This document shows positions 42,748-51,508 of a stretch of DNA of 64,000 bases, piece after piece (the stretch's first letter is position 1; every line of letters begins with the position of its first letter). The DNA comes from Scytolyngbya sp. HA4215-MV1. Its GTDB lineage: Bacteria; Cyanobacteriota; Cyanobacteriia; Leptolyngbyales; Leptolyngbyaceae. The notes below the pieces were generated by a model. The model did not search any database. It was given only the letters and a program-made list of their open reading frames with translations, and was not told the DNA's origin. The stretch spans positions 372,001 through 436,000 of the forward strand of contig JAHHIA010000003.1 in NCBI GenBank assembly GCA_019359045.1. The letters run 5' to 3'. Position numbers and translations under genes: made by a program.

Positions 42748-43638
42748 TCAGACATCGCTTAATAGCTGTATCAGCGCCTGAGTTGGATCAGGTTGTTTGA
42801 CCAGAGATTCTCCCACCAATACGGCTCGAACGCCTGCTTGGGCAACCATGGTGAGGTCAGTAGAGGTGTGTAAGCCTGATTCACTTATCACTAGAATGCC
42901 ACGCTCTTGTAGCGGTTGCCCGCGCTCTAACAGAAGTTTACAGGTCGTTTGCAAATCGACTGAAAAGTCTTTGAGATTCCGGTTATTGATGCCAACCAGT
43001 GTCACCCCTTCCAGGCTTAAAACCCGATCTAGCTCTTCGAGGGTATGAACTTCGATCAGTGCTGTCATCTGGAGAGCATGAGCAATTTTCAAGAAGTATT
43101 GCAGATCTTTATCGGGGAGGATGGCGGCGATGAGTAACACTGCATCGGCACCATTGACTCGTGCCAGATACATCTGGTACGGATAAATGATGAAATCTTT
43201 GCAGAGGAGTGGCAAATCAACGGCTGCACGGATTTTGGTCAGATTCTCAAAACTACCTTGAAAAAAATTTTCATCGGTAAGGACAGAGAGGCAAGTCGCG
43301 CTTCCTCGCTGGTATGCCTGAGCGATCGCCACTGGATCGAAATCTTCCCGAATTACCCCTTTGCTGGGAGAAGCCTTCTTGACTTCTGCGATGACAGCTG
43401 GGTGTGTCTGGCTTTGCTGTAAGGCGGTCAAAAAGTTACGAACTGGGGGCGCTTGTTCTTGTACTTGGCGTTGCAAGTCTTTAAGCGGTAACCGCTCTCG
43501 CCACTGGTCAACCTCTTTTTCTTTTTGCCATACAATTTCCTCCAGAATGTTCTGGGGGGCGGCATCTGCCACAGGAACTTGGTAGCGTAACTGTTGAATT
43601 GAGATTGGGGGGTTAGGCGAACGACGACGAATCTGCAT
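42748..43638 (-). CDS. trpC: indole-3-glycerol phosphate synthase
   Basis: Ring-closing step of tryptophan synthesis, converting CdRP to indole-3-glycerol phosphate. A 296-residue TIM barrel with the cyanobacterial N-terminal extension ([11 protein letters not shown]). Seen: [39 protein letters not shown] (catalytic Lys, phosphate site), [23 protein letters not shown] (second catalytic Lys), [12 protein letters not shown] (catalytic Glu), [11 protein letters not shown] and [10 protein letters not shown]. All active-site residues are intact. Start at ATG 43638 gives the family N-terminus. It stands alone, as trp genes are dispersed in cyanobacteria. Confidence 0.96.
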   Translation of the reverse strand: MQIRRRSPNPPISIQQLRYQVPVADAAPQNILEEIVWQKEKEVDQWRERLPLKDLQRQVQEQAPPVRNFLTALQQSQTHPAVIAEVKKASPSKGVIREDFDPVAIAQAYQRGSATCLSVLTDENFFQGSFENLTKIRAAVDLPLLCKDFIIYPYQMYLARVNGADAVLLIAAILPDKDLQYFLKIAHALQMTALIEVHTLEELDRVLSLEGVTLVGINNRNLKDFSVDLQTTCKLLLERGQPLQERGILVISESGLHTSTDLTMVAQAGVRAVLVGESLVKQPDPTQALIQLLSDV

Positions 43639-43969
43639 AAGTAGAGCAGCCAAAAAGGACAAGTAAATCTCACAGGGTTGACTAAACCACCCTTAATTCA
43701 ATGCTAGATTCTGGGATTGACTCAAGCAAGATGTCCAGCAAGATTGAGTCTATTCGCAGACTAATCGCAACACAACATGACAACCAATACAATTCAGAAC
43801 GAATCGTGACTGAACCTGATCAATAGAAGGCTGTATGTGATAGCGTAACTTACTCTCAGCCTTTGTAGGAAAAATTACGGGTCAATCCTCACCTGCTCTT
43901 GTCAGGTCTGAGATGAAATATGGGAATCCTGAAGGAAAATTACTGTTTTGGCAAATTGCCTGCTGAGTC
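43639..43969. other. divergent intergenic region
   Basis: 331 bases between trpC and the plus-strand gene at 43970. No palindrome or RNA gene that I can support. Confidence 0.4.
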
Positions 43970-44398
43970 ATGTCGTCTTGCGATCGCGTTTTGGTTGCCA
44001 TTCTGAACAACCCCAAGGACATGGATATTGTCCGTATACAGCATTGGTATCGCATTCCCCTTGACAAGGGCGCCAAATTTTTTAGCGTCGAGCGTCCGCC
44101 GCAATGGTTGGCATTTTATCAAACCAAGGTCTTTGGACAGGAGGCGTTTGCCATCCATTACTTTGCTCAGGTCAAGCAAGTGGAGCAAGTGCCGCGATCG
44201 TCCCTTTTTGCCGACGAAGCCACCCATCCCGATCGTCACAAGCTTTACTACAAGCTAGAACTCTCGACTTTGCAACGCCTACCGCGCCCAATTCCTAGTT
44301 CGCGACTACGACGCATCACCTTTATCTTGACAACGCTGGAAAGGTTGCAAACCGCAACAGATGTGAGTGAGTTGTTTCTGATTGCTCAACCCTCGTAG
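43970..44398 (+). CDS. conserved hypothetical protein (142 aa)
   Basis: A 142-residue soluble basic protein I do not recognise by family name. It opens MSSCDRVLVAILNNPKDMDI and includes WYRIPLDKGAKFFSVERPPQW and a Tyr/Phe-rich central strand region (FYQTKVFGQEAFAIHYFAQ). A Pro/Arg stretch (LPRPIPSSRLRRITFI) comes near the C-terminus. The mixed alpha/beta pattern and conservation-like motifs suggest a nuclease-fold or PUA-like nucleic-acid-binding protein. This is only an impression. Start ATG 43970; it is monocistronic, with the HAS-barrel gene 170 bases downstream. Confidence 0.65.
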   Translation: MSSCDRVLVAILNNPKDMDIVRIQHWYRIPLDKGAKFFSVERPPQWLAFYQTKVFGQEAFAIHYFAQVKQVEQVPRSSLFADEATHPDRHKLYYKLELSTLQRLPRPIPSSRLRRITFILTTLERLQTATDVSELFLIAQPS

Positions 44399-44568
44399 GG
44401 GTTATTTGGTGACTTCTCGCAGTTCTATGTAAGATTGAAAGGCTGTGCGGGAGAAGATTCCACAGGAATTTGTCTCACCATTCTAATCGGATTCCGATCT
44501 CTTACGCAAACAAATGTTCTCTTTTCTCGGATGTCTGTTAATCTGCTGACAGTCGTGGAGGATAGATC

Positions 44569-45174
44569 ATGCGTCTGGGGAAAGTTGTGAAATCGAACTC
44601 TCATTGCGACTACATCGTGCAGTTGGATGATGCGATGGAGATGACGGATGCACCGCAAGCTGAAGACTATGGGTTTGGTTCTTTTGTGAAGCTGGAGGAC
44701 CTAGCAGGTCGGCATTGGGCAGTGGGGTTAATTTATAATACCCAGTTGTTTAATCCCATGTTTTTGAATACAGGTCCCCGTTTGACCAGTGATCCCGATC
44801 CCCTGTTTACCCCTGATCTCATTAGTGATACGCGCACACTCCTCTGGACGGTGTTGATTGGGACCTTGGAGCGGCAGAATGGGGCGACCTATGGGATTCA
44901 TGGCATTCCTCGCATGGTCGTGCCTGTGAATACATTGGTGTGCACCATGACGCAGGAAGAAGTGTATCGCTTTCACCTCAACGCAGAGGAGCGTCCTCAG
45001 TTTTGCTATTACAGTCATTTGCTGCGATGTGGGGGGACGTTCGCTGCACAACTGACTCAGCAAGTCTTGCGGGAGTTGATTGATAGTCGGTTGTTTGAAG
45101 GAAGCGATCGCCGAGCGCTAGAAATTTTGTGTAAAGAACTTTCCTGGAAAAACACGATGGCTGCCATGCGTTAG
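44569..45174 (+). CDS. HAS-barrel domain protein
   Basis: A 201-residue protein. Its N-terminal ~110 residues look like the HAS barrel found at the N-terminus of HerA-type and ATP-synthase-like ATPases: MRLGKVVKSNSHCDYIVQLDD, YGFGSFVKLEDL, WAVGLIYNTQL. The C-terminal half is helical and ends LEILCKELSWKNTMAAM. No P-loop, so it is a stand-alone barrel protein; no herA or nurA is adjacent. Strong GGAGGA site six bases before the ATG. Its role is unknown; in cyanobacteria such proteins are widespread. Confidence 0.75.
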   Translation: MRLGKVVKSNSHCDYIVQLDDAMEMTDAPQAEDYGFGSFVKLEDLAGRHWAVGLIYNTQLFNPMFLNTGPRLTSDPDPLFTPDLISDTRTLLWTVLIGTLERQNGATYGIHGIPRMVVPVNTLVCTMTQEEVYRFHLNAEERPQFCYYSHLLRCGGTFAAQLTQQVLRELIDSRLFEGSDRRALEILCKELSWKNTMAAMR

Positions 45175-45184
45175 GGCGATCGCC

Positions 45185-45637
45185 TTAAAAAGCGACCTGT
45201 ACACAGGCGCTAATTTTCAAAACGGATTCTTGTTGAAAGGTTTGTTTGTAAGTGGTGACGATGTCGGCGATTGCGCGCTCTTTCTCGGCGCTACTTTTGT
45301 AAAGCAAAATCAGAACTTTACTGGGTTCGATCACCAATCTGCCAGAGCGATCCAGATATTGCCCTCGAGCATTGACCACACTCAGCCCACCCCGGAAGCG
45401 AGGAGTCACGGTTTGGTTGAGAAATTGTTGCCATTCTAATTCGGTGATACTGCGTCCTGTCGGTTTTGCTAGCCCAAAGTAGAGTTCTGCTTTGGTGAAA
45501 GTCCCGACTTGGCAGGGCAAGGTTGGCATCGGTTGTGGCTGCGGTTGGGCTTCGTCGGCAAAGGCACGATCGGGGGCTTTTGTCAGCAGCACTCCCAAGA
45601 CCAACACACTGGGCAGTAGGCAATTAAGTGGTTTCAT
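45185..45637 (-). CDS. DUF3574 secreted protein
   Basis: A 150-residue precursor with a signal peptide (hydrophobic stretch 8-20, cleavage likely after AFA near 27) and a Gln/Pro linker. The DUF3574 domain follows: FTKAELYFGLAKPTGRSITE, LEWQQFLNQTVTPRF, YLDRSGRLVIEPSKVLILLY and the terminal Cys-containing strand. Function unknown; probably periplasmic. GGAG lies upstream of the ATG at 45637. It is convergent with the HAS-barrel gene. The spacer between the stops is a GGCGATCGCC palindrome (45177-45186). Confidence 0.85.
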   Translation of the reverse strand: MKPLNCLLPSVLVLGVLLTKAPDRAFADEAQPQPQPMPTLPCQVGTFTKAELYFGLAKPTGRSITELEWQQFLNQTVTPRFRGGLSVVNARGQYLDRSGRLVIEPSKVLILLYKSSAEKERAIADIVTTYKQTFQQESVLKISACVQVAF

Positions 45638-45748
45638 TTACATTCTCCAGAAAATATAAACTGGGTCGTCCAGCATGAGCGAGTCCCTTCATGCCGATGC
45701 AAACCACAATAGAATGAGGAAAGCATCTTACGCATCTGATTGTTGATT

Positions 45749-48370
45749 TTGATTCAAGCTGAAACCCTGGAATTGCTAGAGTGGTCGCGATTGTGCCAGC
45801 ATCTTTCTACCTTTGCTGCCACAAAACTGGGAGCGATTGTGGCAAAAAATTTGAGGATTCCCACGACTCAGGCAGAGAGCGAAGCGCTGCTGGCACAAAC
45901 GCAGGAAGTCTATACGCTCGAGCTACGGCTGGTAACCGGATTGCGGTTTGAAGGAATTTCGGATGTGGGGGAAGCGTTGGAGCGGGCAGAACGCCAGGGG
46001 ATTTTGTCTGGAGTCGAATTATTTGCGATCGCGACGACTCTAGCTGGAGCCAGAACCTTGCGCCGAACCATCGATAGCCAGCCTGACTTGCCTGTTTTGA
46101 ACGATCTGGTGGCAGAGTTACGCACCTACCCTGAACTGGAGCAAGAAATCTATCGCTGCATTGATGATAATGGCGACGTGACCGATCGTGCCAATCCCAA
46201 GCTAGCAGGGATTCGGGAGCAACAACGCCACCTGCGCGATCGCATTCATGGACTGCTGCAACGTATTATGCAGCGCAAGGCCAATGCTATCCAGGAACTT
46301 CTGATTACCCAACGGGAGGGGCGCTTTGTTTTGCCAGTAAAAGCGCCCCAAAAAGACGCCATTCCCGGGATTGTCCATGACACCTCGATGAGCGGTGCCA
46401 CGTTGTATGTGGAGCCTCAGCCAACGATCAATCTGAACAATCAGTTGCGTCAGTTACAACGGCAAGAAGAACAAGAGGAAGAAGCGGTGCGGCAAGCCTT
46501 AACTCAACAAGTGGCGGCGGTTAAGCTTGATCTGGAGCGGTTATTGGCGATCGTGACGGCGATCGACCTGGCAACGGCTCGTGCCCGCTATAGCTTTTGG
46601 TTGGAAGCCAACCCTCCGCGTTTTGTTGATTTTGATGTGCCGATTGTGGAGGGTGCCGTTGCCTCGCAACCTACTGAACCGATCGTCTTGCGGCAGTTGC
46701 GGCATCCTCTGCTGATCTGGCAACAGCGACATGAGCAGGGTACACCTGTGGTTCCGATCGACTTGATAATCCAGCCCAAAATCCGGGTGGTTGCCATTAC
46801 AGGACCTAACACGGGCGGCAAAACCGTCACGCTGAAAACCTTAGGTTTAGCAGTTTTGATGGCAAAGGTGGGGCTGTTTGTCCCGGCACGGGAACCTGTG
46901 GAACTGCCCTGGTTTGAGCAAGTGCTGGCAGATATTGGCGATGAACAGTCGCTGGAGCAGAGTCTTTCGACGTTTTCAGGGCATATCCGGCGGATTAGTC
47001 GGATTTTGGCAGCGTTGGGGGGATCAGCGGAAGGGACGCGGGGAGCGGGGGACGCGGAGACGCAGGGAGATGAGGAAGATGGGGCAGATTTGAGTCAAGC
47101 TACTCTTCACAATCCACAATCCTCTGGCGAAGCGGTGCAGAGCGTTATCCAAAATCCCCTATCCAAAACTACGTCACTGGTATTGCTGGATGAGGTGGGA
47201 GCGGGGACTGATCCAACGGAGGGCAGTGCGTTGGCGATCGCGCTATTACGTTATCTAGCGAATCATGCGTTGCTGACGGTGGCAACGACCCATTTTGGTG
47301 AGTTGAAGGCGCTGAAGTATGAGGACGATCGCTTTGAGAATGCGTCGGTGGAGTTTGATGATGTGACGCTTTCTCCGACTTATCGGTTGCTATGGGGCAT
47401 TCCGGGACGCTCGAATGCGCTGACGATCGCGCGTCGTTTGGGCTTGGATCAGGCAATTGTTCAACAGGCGCAAGGTTATGTAGGCGGTGCGTCGGAAGAG
47501 GTAAATCAGGTGATTGCGGGTTTAGAAGCTCAGCGACGACGGCAGGAAAGCAAGGCGCAAGAAGCGTCGCAGGTATTGGAGCAGGCTGAACGATTGCATC
47601 GGGAGGTTGCCCGAAAAGCGCAGAGTTTGAAAGAGCGGGAACAACAGTTGCAAGTGCAGCAAGAGCAGGCGGTGCAGCAGGCGATCTCAGCAGCGAAAGG
47701 CGAAATTGCGAAGGTGATTCGGCAACTGCAACAAGGTCCGGTGACGGCTCAGGAGGCGCAACAGGCGACAGAAGCCGTGAACCAAATTGCCGATCGTCGC
47801 CTGCCCTCTCGCCAGCAATTAGCTAAACCCAAGCCAGTTGGATTTTCACCCCAGATGGGCGATCGTGTCCGGATTCCGCGCTTGGGGCAAACGGCAGAAG
47901 TGCTAACGGCTCCGGATGGGGATGGTGTCCTGACGGTGCGTTTTGGTTTGATGAAAATGACGGTATCCCTGGAAGATGTGGAATCGCTGCAAGGAGAGAA
48001 GGCGGTGAGCCAGCGATCTGGAGGGAGTCAGGAGTCACGAGTTAGGAGTCACGAGTCAGGAGTCACGAGTCAGGAGTCAAAGCTGAAAGGGCAGAACTCG
48101 ACTCCGGTTGCTGCGCCACCACCCGTGATTCGCACAGAACGAAATACGATCGACATTCGCGGCAGTCGGGTGGCGGATGCGGAGCCTGTGCTGGAAAAGG
48201 CGATCGCGCAAGCGCAGGATCGGACGGTGTGGATTATTCACGGGCAGGGCACGGGCAAGTTGCGTCAGGGGGTGCAGGAGTTTCTTCAGCAACATCCCCA
48301 GGTGGAGCGCTTTGAGTTAGCCAGTCGGGAAGAGGGCGGATCTGGGGTGACGATCGCGTATCTCATCTAA
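45749..48370 (+). CDS. mutS2: MutS2 endonuclease/ATPase with unusual insertions
   Basis: MutS2 removes recombination intermediates and/or splits collided ribosomes, depending on the species. A TTG start at 45749 gives the usual MIQAETLELLEW N-terminus (the frame begins at 45740), 873 residues. Seen: core lever region, Walker A ITGPNTGGKTVTLKTL, Walker B LVLLDEVGAGTDPTEGSAL, ATTHFGELK switch, a long coiled coil, and the C-terminal Smr nuclease domain with IDIRGSRVADAE and IIHGQGTGKLRQGV. About 50 non-conserved residues lie between ILAAL and TSLVLLDE, and a short Ser/Glu-rich run precedes the Smr domain. Both are encoded by intergenic-type repeats. Confidence 0.93.
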   Translation: MIQAETLELLEWSRLCQHLSTFAATKLGAIVAKNLRIPTTQAESEALLAQTQEVYTLELRLVTGLRFEGISDVGEALERAERQGILSGVELFAIATTLAGARTLRRTIDSQPDLPVLNDLVAELRTYPELEQEIYRCIDDNGDVTDRANPKLAGIREQQRHLRDRIHGLLQRIMQRKANAIQELLITQREGRFVLPVKAPQKDAIPGIVHDTSMSGATLYVEPQPTINLNNQLRQLQRQEEQEEEAVRQALTQQVAAVKLDLERLLAIVTAIDLATARARYSFWLEANPPRFVDFDVPIVEGAVASQPTEPIVLRQLRHPLLIWQQRHEQGTPVVPIDLIIQPKIRVVAITGPNTGGKTVTLKTLGLAVLMAKVGLFVPAREPVELPWFEQVLADIGDEQSLEQSLSTFSGHIRRISRILAALGGSAEGTRGAGDAETQGDEEDGADLSQATLHNPQSSGEAVQSVIQNPLSKTTSLVLLDEVGAGTDPTEGSALAIALLRYLANHALLTVATTHFGELKALKYEDDRFENASVEFDDVTLSPTYRLLWGIPGRSNALTIARRLGLDQAIVQQAQGYVGGASEEVNQVIAGLEAQRRRQESKAQEASQVLEQAERLHREVARKAQSLKEREQQLQVQQEQAVQQAISAAKGEIAKVIRQLQQGPVTAQEAQQATEAVNQIADRRLPSRQQLAKPKPVGFSPQMGDRVRIPRLGQTAEVLTAPDGDGVLTVRFGLMKMTVSLEDVESLQGEKAVSQRSGGSQESRVRSHESGVTSQESKLKGQNSTPVAAPPPVIRTERNTIDIRGSRVADAEPVLEKAIAQAQDRTVWIIHGQGTGKLRQGVQEFLQQHPQVERFELASREEGGSGVTIAYLI
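47019..47172 (+). repeat. repeat-derived insertion between Walker A and B of mutS2
   Basis: GGGACGCGGGGAGCGGGGGA and ACGCGGAGACGCAGGG, then the AT-rich ACTCTTCACAATCCACAATCC and AATCCCCTATCCAAAACT, look like intergenic short repeats. They replace what is normally a short loop. The frame stays open and encodes a Gly/Glu-rich then Ser/Asn-rich linker. Confidence 0.6.
48024..48079 (+). repeat. eight tandem heptamers within mutS2
   Basis: GGAGTCA twice, CGAGTTA, GGAGTCA, CGAGTCA, GGAGTCA, CGAGTCA, GGAGTCA: a heptameric STRR of 56 bases. Because 21 bases make seven codons, it encodes the periodic SQESRVRSHESGVTSQESKL. Two more units are at 37772-37785. Confidence 0.9.
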
Positions 48371-48666
48371 ATATTCGCTATCCTTGTCTAATTGTAGAAG
48401 TGTTGTCCCCCAGCACAGAAGCCTTCGATAGAGGTGGAAAATTTCGTCAATATCATCGGATTGAGACCCTGCAAGAATATGTGCTGATTGAACCGGATCG
48501 TCCAGGCTTGGAATGCTATCGTCTGAATGAACGGGGCAATTGGGAGGTGGTGCAATCTGTGGGCAGTGACGCCAACCCGGACACCACCGAAATTCATCTC
48601 GCTAGCCTAGATTGTCGATTTGCACTGGCTCTGCTTTACGAAGAGGTGGAACTATTATCTGGCTAG
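48371..48666 (+). pseudogene. Uma2-family endonuclease, C-terminal fragment
   Basis: Immediately after the mutS2 stop the frame reads NIRYPCLIVEVLSPSTEAFDR, then GGKFRQYHRIETLQEYVLIE. It ends ...LDCRFALALLYEEVELLSG at 48666. This is the C-terminal half of a Uma2 (DUF820) nuclease, including the E-V-x-S-P and D-R-G-x-K-x-x-x-Y catalytic region. No start codon or N-terminal half is present upstream. The coding-like start at 48400 is internal. It is a truncated relic and probably not expressed, though read-through from mutS2 is possible. Confidence 0.82.
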
Positions 48667-48685
48667 AATTTCCTGCAGCGATCGT

Positions 48686-49237
48686 CTATTTTCTTGCCCA
48701 CCAGGGTTGTTGTAGGGCTGGATATCGATCGGTGATTTGGCTCATCAACTCACGAACCACGTCATCCGGCGGCAACTGCCCATTCACACAAATCACCTTT
48801 TCTTCTGAAGTAATCGATTCAAAGGTGGCAATCTGGCTATTGAGCATCTCAGCTTTCATATAGTGGTTGAGACGTTGTGCGAGTCGTTGCCGGATGATAT
48901 TGGCGGGGACATCTAGCCAGATTAGTTGCACGCGCCCTGATGCGGTCAGTTGTTGGCGGTAGGCAGTTTTCAGCGCTGAGCAGGCAATTACGATCTCTCG
49001 GTTCCGTTCCACTGCCCATTGAATTTCAGTGACGATCGTCTGGAGCCATTGTTGCCGGTCGTCATCTTCTAAAGGCTGTTGGGCAAGCATACGGGCAAGG
49101 TTGGCAGGCGAATGGCGGCGATCGCCTTCCCAATAATCGCACTCTAAGCGCTCAGCCAACCGACGCCCTACCAGGGTTTTCCCAGAGCCAGAAACCCCCA
49201 TCATCATCCAGATCAACGGGACTTCTTGATTTGACAT
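48686..49237 (-). CDS. gntK: gluconokinase
   Basis: Phosphorylates gluconate to 6-phosphogluconate. A 183-residue P-loop kinase of the GntK/IdnK type: MMMGVSGSGKTLVGRRLAE (Walker A), EGDRRHSPANLARM (substrate loop, DxxHxxxNxxKM-type), ACSALKTAYRQQL and RQRLAQRLNHYM (lid Arg). Start ATG 49237; a TTG at 49246 is also in frame. The product feeds the oxidative pentose phosphate pathway, as does the pgl gene at the other end of the window, though the two are not linked. Convergent with the Uma2 fragment. Confidence 0.92.
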   Translation of the reverse strand: MSNQEVPLIWMMMGVSGSGKTLVGRRLAERLECDYWEGDRRHSPANLARMLAQQPLEDDDRQQWLQTIVTEIQWAVERNREIVIACSALKTAYRQQLTASGRVQLIWLDVPANIIRQRLAQRLNHYMKAEMLNSQIATFESITSEEKVICVNGQLPPDDVVRELMSQITDRYPALQQPWWARK

Positions 49238-49275
49238 AGTGCTCAATGTGTAGTTGTCACTGCGATCGCACTCAC

Positions 49276-51327
49276 TTAATCCCTGGACTGACTTGCCTGA
49301 ATCTGTTCCTGCAATTGTTCCAGGCTGAGGGCAGGCTCATTGCAACTCAATCCCTGGCAGACGAGTCCCACACTACCAGATGGCAAATCTGTCATGGCTT
49401 GGCACACCGCAGTCGGTAAATATTGGCTGTGCAACCCAGCCAAGCGATCGGTGCAGGTCCGAATCAAGGTGTGATGTTGGAACCAATCGAGGGCAGAAAA
49501 CAATGTGGGACATGCCTGGGGTGTTTTTTGCATTACGCTGCTAAACGACTGAAGCGCTTGCTCGGCCTGGTCGAGATAGGCTAACTCTTCAGTCAGCAGT
49601 GCGAGCCTTACCAGGTTGGCGATCGCGACTCCATTTGCCGACGGAGTTGCGCTATCCAGGTAACTGCGCTCGCGAATCAGCAAATCACTGCTAGCATCAC
49701 TAGCGGTGTTGTAATAGCCGCCCAATTCCACGCTCCAGAGAAATTCATCGAATTCCTCTTGTACCTTTTTGGCTTGTTGCAGCCAATGGCTACTGTTCGT
49801 CGGGTCAACCTGTTGTAGATCCAATAAGGCTTTGACAAACAGGGCATAATCTTCTGCCTGCGCTGAGACGGTTGCTTGTCCATCATAATTGAGGCGCTGG
49901 AAGCGTCCCTCGCTCCACTGCTGATCCAAAATGAATTGGGCAGCTTGGGTTGCCAGTTCCAGATAGGGCGATCGTTGAAAAACAGCAGCGGCACGTGCCA
50001 ACCCAGAAATCATCAAGCTGTTCCAGGCGACGATCATTTTGGTATCGGTGACGGGAGGAATCCGTCCTTGCCAGGCGATGGATTTTGCCTCCTGATTGTT
50101 GCGGGCAGCCGGAAAAGTCGATAGGGCAGCAGCAGCCACCCCATAGCGAACTGTAAAGAGTTTTTGCAAGGTGGCTTCCAGCACATCACTCAGATGCCCC
50201 AGTTGGCGACGTTGCAAAACGTTGAACCCTTCAAAGTTGCCCTGGCTGCTGAGAGTAAATTGCTCACTAAGGGCTGCAAGTTCTTCAGGGGTTAGCCATT
50301 GGGTCAGGTTGTCATAATCCCAAACATAGAACGCACCTTCTTCTGGCTCTGCTTCGGTCGCATCGGCGAAATTGTCTGCATCCTGGGCGGCGTAGAAATA
50401 GCCTTGAGGCGCTGTCATTTCTCGTTGCAACCACTGCACAGTGAGTGTGATCGCCCGGTCAAAAGCGGGTTCTTGAAAACCGATCGCCCATAGATTTGCC
50501 AGATACTCCATAATTTGCCCATTGTCATAGAGCATCTTTTCGAAATGGGGCACCGTCCAGGTTGCATCAACCGTGTAACGGTGAAATCCGCCACCTACAT
50601 GGTCAAAAATACCTCCCAGTGACAGATCGCGTCCACGTTGCAGGCAGATTTTTGGGGCATCGTAAGGGGACGTCGTGCCAAAGCGGATATTACGAAGGGC
50701 TGCTTCTGCATAAGGAATCATCGGGAAACTGGGACCCCTGTCTTTAGCGCTGAGGATACCCGTGCTATAGTCCAACCCTTGTTTCAGTAACTTACGACTC
50801 AACGGGCTACCGGATTGCAGTGTGGCAGCATTCTGAAGATGACTCAGAATTTCTGCCTTAAGCGATTTCACTTTGTCTTTCTCGGTATCGTAGTAACGAC
50901 GAATCGTCTGCAAGACTTGCAAAAAACCGGGGCGATTGTACCGAGGTTCTACCGGAAAGTAGGTGCCTCCATAGAAGGGAATCAGATCATCGGGCGAGAG
51001 AAAAGCATTGAGGGGCCAGCCGCCCTGCCCAATCATCATTTGCACTGCCTGCATGTAGATGCTATCCAGGTCGGGGCGCTCTTCCCGATCGACCTTAATC
51101 GGCAAAAAGTGCGTATTCATAAACTCGGCAATGTCTCTATCGGAGAAGGCTTCACCCTCCATCACTGTGCACCAGTGGCAACTGGAATACCCGATCGACA
51201 AGAAGATAGGCTTGTTATCTCGACGCGCCACTGTGAGTGCTTCTTCGCACCAGGGCCACCAATCAATCGGATTTTCGGCGTGTTTACGCAGGTACAAACT
51301 TTGAGATTGGGCAAGACGATTTGTCAT
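49276..51327 (-). CDS. YyaL/DUF255 thioredoxin-like plus six-hairpin protein
   Basis: A 683-residue protein. The N-terminal thioredoxin-like domain (1-165) starts MTNRLAQSQSLYLRKHAENP, with a redox motif SSCHWC (C50, C53), EGEAFSD and the FLSPDDLIPFYGGTYFP block. The rest is an (alpha/alpha)6-barrel like N-acylglucosamine epimerases/glycosidases, with DHVGGGFHRYTVD, VPHFEKMLYDNGQI and AWNSLMISGLARA. Family: DUF255, human SPATA20, bacterial YyaL; function not established. The start at 51327 gives the family N-terminus, although an upstream ATG (51378) is in frame. The protein appears full length. Confidence 0.92.
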   Translation of the reverse strand: MTNRLAQSQSLYLRKHAENPIDWWPWCEEALTVARRDNKPIFLSIGYSSCHWCTVMEGEAFSDRDIAEFMNTHFLPIKVDREERPDLDSIYMQAVQMMIGQGGWPLNAFLSPDDLIPFYGGTYFPVEPRYNRPGFLQVLQTIRRYYDTEKDKVKSLKAEILSHLQNAATLQSGSPLSRKLLKQGLDYSTGILSAKDRGPSFPMIPYAEAALRNIRFGTTSPYDAPKICLQRGRDLSLGGIFDHVGGGFHRYTVDATWTVPHFEKMLYDNGQIMEYLANLWAIGFQEPAFDRAITLTVQWLQREMTAPQGYFYAAQDADNFADATEAEPEEGAFYVWDYDNLTQWLTPEELAALSEQFTLSSQGNFEGFNVLQRRQLGHLSDVLEATLQKLFTVRYGVAAAALSTFPAARNNQEAKSIAWQGRIPPVTDTKMIVAWNSLMISGLARAAAVFQRSPYLELATQAAQFILDQQWSEGRFQRLNYDGQATVSAQAEDYALFVKALLDLQQVDPTNSSHWLQQAKKVQEEFDEFLWSVELGGYYNTASDASSDLLIRERSYLDSATPSANGVAIANLVRLALLTEELAYLDQAEQALQSFSSVMQKTPQACPTLFSALDWFQHHTLIRTCTDRLAGLHSQYLPTAVCQAMTDLPSGSVGLVCQGLSCNEPALSLEQLQEQIQASQSRD

Positions 51328-51445
51328 GGAATCTGACAAAAAAGGTGAATTGGAGGATATGGGGGTATCCTGAAACATTCAGGACGCTCTACCGCTAGTC
51401 TAATCCTGATTGCAACCGGGATGGCGACAGGATGGTCATGAATCA

Positions 51446-51485
51446 AAACCACAAAAACAAAGGGGTCGATCAATCGACCCCTTTG
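51446..51485 (-). terminator. strong terminator of the 51509-52048 TPR gene
   Basis: CAAAGGGGTCGAT (51458-51470) is the exact complement of ATCGACCCCTTTG (51473-51485). On the minus strand the stem is followed by TTTTTGTGGTTTTG. It lies 24 bases after the TPR stop. Confidence 0.88.
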
Positions 51486-51508
51486 CCCAAGTCATGGAAG
51501 CGCGGTCT

